64,000 bases of DNA from NCBI GenBank assembly GCA_037013495.1, contig CM072807.1:13519001-13583000 (forward strand), written 5' to 3'. A program made the translations under genes and the position numbers. This stretch comes from Hippophae tibetana. Lineage: Eukaryota > Streptophyta > Magnoliopsida > Rosales > Elaeagnaceae. The first letter of the stretch is position 1; each line of letters begins with the position of its first letter. Shown piece after piece: positions 58,355-64,000 of this stretch. The notes beneath the pieces are model-generated. The model was not told the origin of the DNA. It saw only the letters and a list, made by a program, of their open reading frames with translations, and did no database searches.

Positions 58355-59700
58355 GTTCATAGTTCACTTTAATAGGATCATGTTATACATGTCCAATGTG
58401 CTTATTGAGACCGTATAGCATAGGATTCTTGGACAATTTAATTGCTAAAATGTTTTCATAGTTCACTTTAATAGGATCATGTTATACATGTCCAAGTATC
58501 TCTAACATCCTTTTAAGCCAAATAGCCTAACACGCATATGAAGCTCCTGTGATGAATTCAACCTCAGTGGTAGAAAGAGTGACTATATGCTACTTCTTCA
58601 AGGACCAAGGCATAGCACCTGAACTCAACATAAACAAATAACCTGAAATGCTCTTTCTATCCTCAAGGTCTCCAGCATAGTCACTATCTATGTAAGCAAT
58701 CAACTTCTCGTTTCCTCCCTTCTTATAGAATACTCCAAATGGCAAAGTTTCCTTCACATACCTCAACACCCTCTTCATAGTTACAAGGTGAAACTCAGTA
58801 GAAGATTCCATACATCTGCTAATTAGACTCACTACAAACATAACATCCAAACGTATGACAATCAAGTACATGAGACTTCCCACGATCTGCTTGTATAAGG
58901 TGATGTCCATTTTTTCTCCATGTTCATCCTTCATGAGCTTGAATCCAGGAACGATAGGATTGTGGACAAAATTGCATAATGCCAAGTTGAACCTTTTCTA
59001 GCACCTCATGTGCATATTTTTTTTACCAATGAAGATTCCCTTTGATCCTTATACTGCTTCAATGCTAAAAAAGTACCTCATCTTCCCAAGATCAATCATA
59101 TTGAATTCATCCATCATAGATTGTTTGAATTTAACAAATACCTCCTCCTCATTCCCAGTATTTTACCTTCAATTAACACCTTGATAAACAAGGTATGCTC
59201 ATAGGGACACTTCTATAAACCCTCATTCTTGAAGTAGGACTCTATATGGTTGTACTAGGCTCGATGAACCTATTTAAGCCCATATAGGGCCTTTCTCAAA
59301 TTATACACCTTTTTCTCTTCATCATGTTTGACATATCCTAATGGTTGCTCAACGTACACATCTTCATTCAATTCTCCATGTAGAAAGACCGATTTCACGT
59401 CCAATTGATAAACTTTTCACTCTTTTTGTGCAAAAGGGATATCACCAAACGAACTATATCTTGAGCTACAGGAGCAAACACCTCTTCATAGTCAACTATA
59501 TGATATGGAATATACCTTTTTATTATAAGCCTGGCCTTATACTTGTCTACCTCCCCACACTCATTGAGCTTAGTTTTATAAACTCATTTTACTCCAAATT
59601 TCTTCCTCCTTGTGGAAAAATTGTCAATTCCCATGTGTTGTTCCTTTCTATAGCCTTTATTTCCATGTCCATTAACTTTCTCCACTTTTGACTCTTTGCT
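58355..59700 (-). pseudogene. Copia reverse transcriptase-RNase H remnant
   Basis: RT landmarks on the minus strand: VDKYKARLIIKRY near 59550, VDYEEVFAPVAQDIVRL near 59490, then shifted-frame RT near 59400-59250. The open block 58985-58590 carries the RT-RNase H connection (LYKQIVGSLMYL; MKRVLRYVKETLPFGVFY; YIDSDYAGDLEDRKSISGYL). RNase H continues as HIVTLSTTEVEFITGAS and AIKLSKNPMLYGLNKHI. A 41-base segment is duplicated inside this last part. Confidence 0.85.
58356..58495. repeat. 41-bp exact direct repeat, 99-bp period
   Basis: The 41 bases starting TTCATAGTTCACTTTAATAG at 58356-58396 recur exactly at 58455-58495. Both lie within the RNase H remnant of the minus-strand copia element. Confidence 0.9.
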
Positions 59701-59840
59701 ACATCAATATAAGAAATAGGGTCTAGATATAAACATGGCTAGATGGGTCATGTCCTCCTTTGGAGACCTTCTTCTACTTCATTGTCCCTCATCTAGATTG
59801 GTGGTCTTTTGATTCTTCCTTCATTGGAGCTGTTAGAATT

Positions 59841-61310
59841 TTATTTTCTGGTATCATGTGGAACATTATGCACAGTTCCTTCTTCTGAGGTGTTACTGGG
59901 GTCAAAAATAATTTCTGTAGTGTCATCATCTGATTTATCATGTGCAGCTTCTGAGGCATCCTTACCCCAATCTAGATTTGCAAGGATTTCCTCTTTGAGA
60001 TTTTCATCCCAATTCCAACCTTTATCTTCATCAAATATTCTCATCATTATTATCTTCTGAGAAATTGGATCATACAGCTTGTATGCTTTTGATTCTTCAT
60101 TGACTCCAAGCAAAACACATATTATGCTCTTATCATCGAGCTTTGTTCTTTTGTCATCTAGTATATAGGCATAAATAACACATCCAAATACTCTAAAATG
60201 ATCCACATTTGGTTTGAATCCTCCCTAAGATTATTTTAGAGTCATGTTTTTCACAATGAGAATTGGGCTGCTATTCAAAACATGAATAGCCCAGTTCACT
60301 ATTTCAGGCTAGAACAATTTTGGAAGTTTATTTTTTTGATAGCATGCTTCAAACCAAGTTCATAATAGGTCGATTCTTTCTCTCTGCCACACCATTTTGT
60401 TGTGTGTATGCAACTATTAATTGCCTGTGTATTCCATTTTCTTTGCAAAAGTTAGAGAATTCATGTGATGTAAACTCTCCACCCCTATCTATATGAAGAC
60501 ATTTCAAGTATGCACCAGTTTCCTTTTCAACATGACTCTTGAAGTGTTTGAAAGTACAAAAGGCTTATGCTTTTCTACCAAAAAATATGCCCAAGTCTTT
60601 CGGTTGAAATCGTCAATGAAATTGATTAAGTACCTTTTCTTGCTATTGGAAGTAAGAGTGATTGGTCCACATATGTCAGCATGTACTAATTGGAGAATTT
60701 TAGAAGCCCTTCACGTGATTTTTGGTGGAAAAATATCTCTACAATGTTTTCCTATTACACAATGCTCACACACATTTGTAGAGATTTTAAAGGTTGGTAT
60801 TCCACTCACTATGACTTTTTGTCGTAGAAGTTTCAATCTATTGAACCCTATGTGTCCATAGCTGCAGTGCCATAATAGAGCTGGGTCATTTGTGAGAGAG
60901 TTGAAGTAGGTCTGCTTCACAGGTTTAGGTTGAGTAATCATAACAAACATGTTCTTTTTGGACATGACATTGTCCATAATTAAGCCTCTCTTGAGGTGGA
61001 ACAACTTACATCTTCCACGCTGTATGACAATGTCAATTCCCTTTTCTTGTAGCTGACCAATACTCAATAGACTGTTCCTTAGGTATGGAACATAAAATAC
61101 TCCAATAATTTTTTGGATAACTCCATTGATTTATAGACGCATATTGCCTTTTCCTACCACATACATCCTTGTATTGTTTCCCAGCTTTTTAGATTCTCTA
61201 AAACTTTCATCAAGATCATAAAACAACACCCTTTTTCCACACATATGATTGTTGCATCATGAATCGAGAAACCAAGACTCTTCATTATTAAGCCACATAG
61301 GACATCAATA
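59841..61310 (-). pseudogene. Copia protease-integrase remnant
   Basis: Protease: WFLDS, a stop replacing Gly, then CNNHMCGKR near 61280. Integrase zinc domain: LLWHCSYGHIGFNRL and CEHCVIGKH at about 60870-60740. Catalytic core start: LQLVHADICGPITL and LINFIDDFNRKTWAYF near 60700-60600. C-terminal part: FRVFGCVIYAYILDDKRTKL and IICVLLGVNEESKAYKLYDP at 60206-60050. Frame changes separate these blocks. Confidence 0.85.
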
Positions 61311-61369
61311 GGATTTCTTCATTTTCTTCTACATAATTATCTCTTGTATGTCTTTCCTTAGTTGGACAT

Positions 61370-62150
61370 TCAGATTGAAAATGACCAAATTCATGACAAT
61401 GGTAACACTCAATTGATGACTTATCAAATGCTTATTTACATCTACCTCGTCCCTGATAACTTTCATAGTCTCATCCTTGTCTTCCAAATTTATCACCATG
61501 AGTAATCTTTAATGCATGTTCCTCCATGACATGGCTGGTCATGCGTTGTTCATAGACCAAGAGGCTGCTCTGAAACTCATCGATAGATAAAGTGTCTAAA
61601 TCATGAGATTCTTCAATAAAACATACCATATAATCGAACCTGGGACTCATGGATCGTAGAATTTTTTCAAAAATTGTAAGATTCTCTATTTTTTCTCCAT
61701 GAATTCTTATCTTGTTGACTGTGGTGAGAGTACGGGTAAAGTACTCATACATGGATTCTTTTGTTTACATGTGAAGAGTATCGAAGTCCTTACGAAGAGC
61801 TTGAAGTTGAGCTCATTTCACTCGAGCATTTCCCTAATACTTTTTCTTCAAGGAGTCCCATATGTCCTTTGTTGTGCCCTTTTTGAGGATTGTCTCAGGA
61901 TGGAATGATAAATCGCCTGAAATAGATAAATTTTTTTTCTTCAAATCCTTGAATCTTAGATCATCAGTAGCTTTACATTGATTGTTAATGAGTGTCACAC
62001 ACCTATTGCTATAGGAACACCACTTTTTATGAGTCCCCAATACTCTTTTGAACGTAGAAAATTCTTCATAAGCATACTTGAGTGATTATAGTGGTCGTTG
62101 AACTTTGGAATTATCAGTTGAACAAAACTGCTTTATGTTGCCATTTTAGG
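61370..62150 (-). pseudogene. Copia gag remnant with zinc knuckle
   Basis: A likely start is near 62145. Downstream are IPKFNDHYNHSSMLMKNFL and SKEYWGLIKSGVP, then KGTTKDIWDSLKKKY at 61834. The open block 61752-61471 has YEYFTRTLTTVNKIRIHGE and LLVYEQRMTSHVMEE. A CCHC knuckle CYHCHEFGHFQSEC lies near 61410-61370. At least three stops are present. Confidence 0.85.
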
Positions 62151-62200
62151 TCCCCACAAAAAAAGAGATGTAATTCTCTGCGTAATTAGACCTTGTGAAG

Positions 62201-62215
62201 TGACTCTGGTACCAA
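62201..62215 (-). other. Primer-binding site of the 58-62 kb element
   Basis: The minus strand reads TTTGGTACCAGAGTCA, close to the initiator tRNA-Met type TTGGTATCAGAGC. It directly follows the LTR end TTTTACA. Confidence 0.75.
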
Positions 62216-62432
62216 ATGTAAAACTTAACTAGAAAATACAAAACAAAAACTAGTCTCACATTAAGAATGAAAACAGACTGGCTTTAAATAACCTAACAAA
62301 AGTTAAAAAATAGCAACTATTAACACCATGTAATTGCCCACTAAAATCTATCCCTGGAGACGTGATAGCATCTTATTGAATTAATCAAAGAACAAACAAA
62401 GCTAATGTTGCACCTAACTGCTTCCACTAACA
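62216..62432 (-). repeat. 5' LTR of the 58-62 kb element
   Basis: On the minus strand it starts TGTTAGTGG at 62432 and ends TTTTACA at 62216, about 217 bp, which is short for a copia LTR. The left-hand start is chosen from the TG terminus only, as no partner LTR remains. Confidence 0.5.
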
Positions 62433-63230
62433 TACCATTCATCATTTTCCTATCAGAACGAGAAATAATCTCTTAGTATAATTAGGCTCTTTTCGATTTA
62501 AATTTTATTTATTTTTATTACAGTTAAATAAAACCAATCACATTTGTGACCTTTTTAGATGTAAGATGATATTTTCTAGTAATCTTGTTTAGTTTGATTT
62601 TTAGTATGTTTTTATTATTGTTTACCTAAGTTTTTTATTTATATATAATCTTTGATATAAATATGTTATTTTATTTATTAAAGATGTAAAACAAGCTTAC
62701 GAAGTCAATAAAATTGATTGGAAATATTAATATACTTCTTATAACAATTAATCCAAATACAAAGCTATCAAATGGGACGATTATTATGAGTACTCTCACC
62801 GAAATAATTTATAATGATGCTTGTATCATAGTATGTCTCCTCGTATAATTAATTATTTAATTGGAATCTTTTGTATATGCACTTGCCATAAATGAAGTTT
62901 TTATGTTCTTTTAAAAAAAATGCGATTTGACCTCCCTTTCTTTTTTAAAGGAAAATAAAATAAAATAATATGATATACAACTCTGAGTTCTCTTTTGTGC
63001 TGATAAACATTACCTACTGATCCGCACAAGTCACTTAGATTTGTTATGTGCACCTCAACTAAAAGGGAATTCAAAAGAAACCAGCAAACTACTATAAAAT
63101 GGCAAGTGATGAATACATAGAAACGACAACAGTTTACATCTAGAACTAGAGGACATACACTAGTGAATATGTAGCTCTATTGAACATCTAGTTCCTTTTT
63201 CTTTTTTTCCAAAGTATCACAAATATTGCC
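62433..63230. other. Intergenic DNA
   Basis: AT-rich sequence with no recognisable gene. The right end probably merges into the 3' UTR of the minus-strand gene ending at 63546. Confidence 0.5.
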
Positions 63231-63545
63231 GTGGGTAACGTATAAGATACAGACCAACCAAACTCAAAGTTTGGCATTTCAGCTGCACAAAGTGATAACT
63301 CTAATTTTTACAAAGGGATCAGGCAGACAATCCAAGCATCCCGTACTCAAGTTTGGAAACACAATCAGAATACATCTTCCTTTTCTATTATTTACAGTGG
63401 ATGAATTGTGGCTTGCGGGGGTGGGGATCAAATAAAAGAGGGAATGGCACAAAGAATGGATGATTTAACATGGAAAGAGATTGGAAGTCAGAGAAGTACA
63501 ATAATGACGCCAAATATGTACGCATGATGTTGTGTCTCCCTGCTT

Positions 63546-63769
63546 TTACGTATCACATCCAGGCATGGCAAACTTTGAAGCAAATGTGTCAACTCGACTG
63601 CAGAGATCAGAAATATCTTTGTTTTTCTGAATACCTTTGACAAAATCCTTGAGGGATTTCCCATGTTCCCTCTGCAGAAGACGCGTAATATGAGCTGCAC
63701 GGAGAAGAAAGTCGGCAATTGTTTCAAAATCAGCCTCTAAACAGCCCCTCGATGTCATAGCAGGAGTAC
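63546..63769 (-). CDS. Serine hydroxymethyltransferase, last exon (plastid-type)
   Basis: The final exon of a minus-strand gene that continues beyond the window. It follows an acceptor (TTATCCAG) at 63770 in phase 1 and reads GTPAMTSRGCLEADFETIAD, FLLRAAHITRLLQREHGKSL, KDFVKGIQKNKDI, then RVDTFASKFAMPGCDT and a stop at 63546-63548. GTPAMTSRG is the conserved C-terminal block of SHMT near the active-site Arg. The family converts serine and tetrahydrofolate to glycine and methylene-tetrahydrofolate with pyridoxal phosphate. The ending ASKFAMPG fits the plastid-type (SHM3-like) clade more than the mitochondrial one; that is judged from memory of the family. Positions 63770-64000 are intron. Confidence 0.88.
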
Positions 63770-64000
63770 CTGGATAATAAGAGGCATAAATAAAATAAGA
63801 AATCAGACAAATAAGATGATTTTCGGGTACATAATGAAATAAAAGATTATCTGCAGCATGGGTATGTTGACATTCAGAGATTAACTTGTTTAACCACTGC
63901 CTTAATTGGAATTCAGTTAGTACATAAATCATTTATATAAGGAATTTCATTAGATGGTATACAGTGCATTGCGAACAAATGATGATTACAAAAAACATGT

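Larger units (their letters stand above)
58350..62432 (-). mobile_element. Ty1-copia retrotransposon, 3' LTR missing
   Basis: On the minus strand: a short LTR (about 62432-62216), primer-binding site, gag with CCHC knuckle, protease, integrase, RT, and RNase H ending raggedly near 58355. There are many stops and frame changes. No LTR copy was found after the RNase H, so the 3' end is truncated. Confidence 0.85.

Noticed and set aside
59341-59691. 116-codon plus-strand frame, and similar plus-strand frames across 59-62 kb
   Set aside because: They are antisense to clear copia RT/integrase sequence on the minus strand.

Overview
The window is AT-rich nuclear DNA from a flowering plant, most likely a eudicot. 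The evidence is spliced plant-type genes with GT/AG introns (two bZIP factors, a DnaJ protein, a BPS1-like protein, the end of a plastid-type serine hydroxymethyltransferase), LTR retrotransposons of the Ty1-copia and Ty3-gypsy groups, and inverted-repeat elements. I could not fix the species.

Layout. 2.1-8.7 kb (-): an ABI5/AREB-type group A bZIP gene in three coding exons. Its 5.5-kb second intron contains a decayed copia element (3.47-7.17 kb) in the opposite orientation. 9.5-10.5 kb: simple repeats and a GC-rich inverted-repeat element. 10.6-15.2 kb (+): a nearly full-length but mutated copia element that lacks its 3' LTR. 15.2-20.5 kb (-): a chimeric copia provirus. Its 3' LTR and integrase-RT-RNase H block belong to one family; its 5' LTR, primer-binding site and gag start belong to another, which recurs at 49.6-52.5 kb. 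23.7-29.6 kb (-): a gypsy remnant with recognisable LTRs, an RT fragment and four tandem-repeat arrays. 33.4-39.2 kb (+): a complete TGA1/TGA4-type bZIP gene (350 aa, eight coding exons), with two inverted-repeat elements in its probable 5' leader intron. 40.2-43.0 kb (+): a DnaJ-domain gene (270 aa, five exons). 49.6-52.5 kb (+): an old copia remnant with both LTRs. 54.7-55.8 kb (+): a BPS1-like gene (321 aa, two exons). 58.35-62.43 kb (-): a copia element without a 3' LTR. 63.5-64.0 kb (-): the last exon of a serine hydroxymethyltransferase. The other stretches are AT-rich intergenic DNA.

The host genes are single-copy neighbours with no operon-like link. By family, the two bZIPs belong to the abscisic-acid group (group A) and the salicylate/defence group (group D). 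I found no wholly new system. The best leads are the recombinant provirus, an array of eight AACGG motifs next to a TATA box in an LTR, the TGA protein without its two redox cysteines, the retroelement-bearing intron, and the gypsy element with several unrelated tandem arrays. Exon boundaries were read by eye from splice sites, reading frame and protein similarity known to me; no transcript or database evidence was available.
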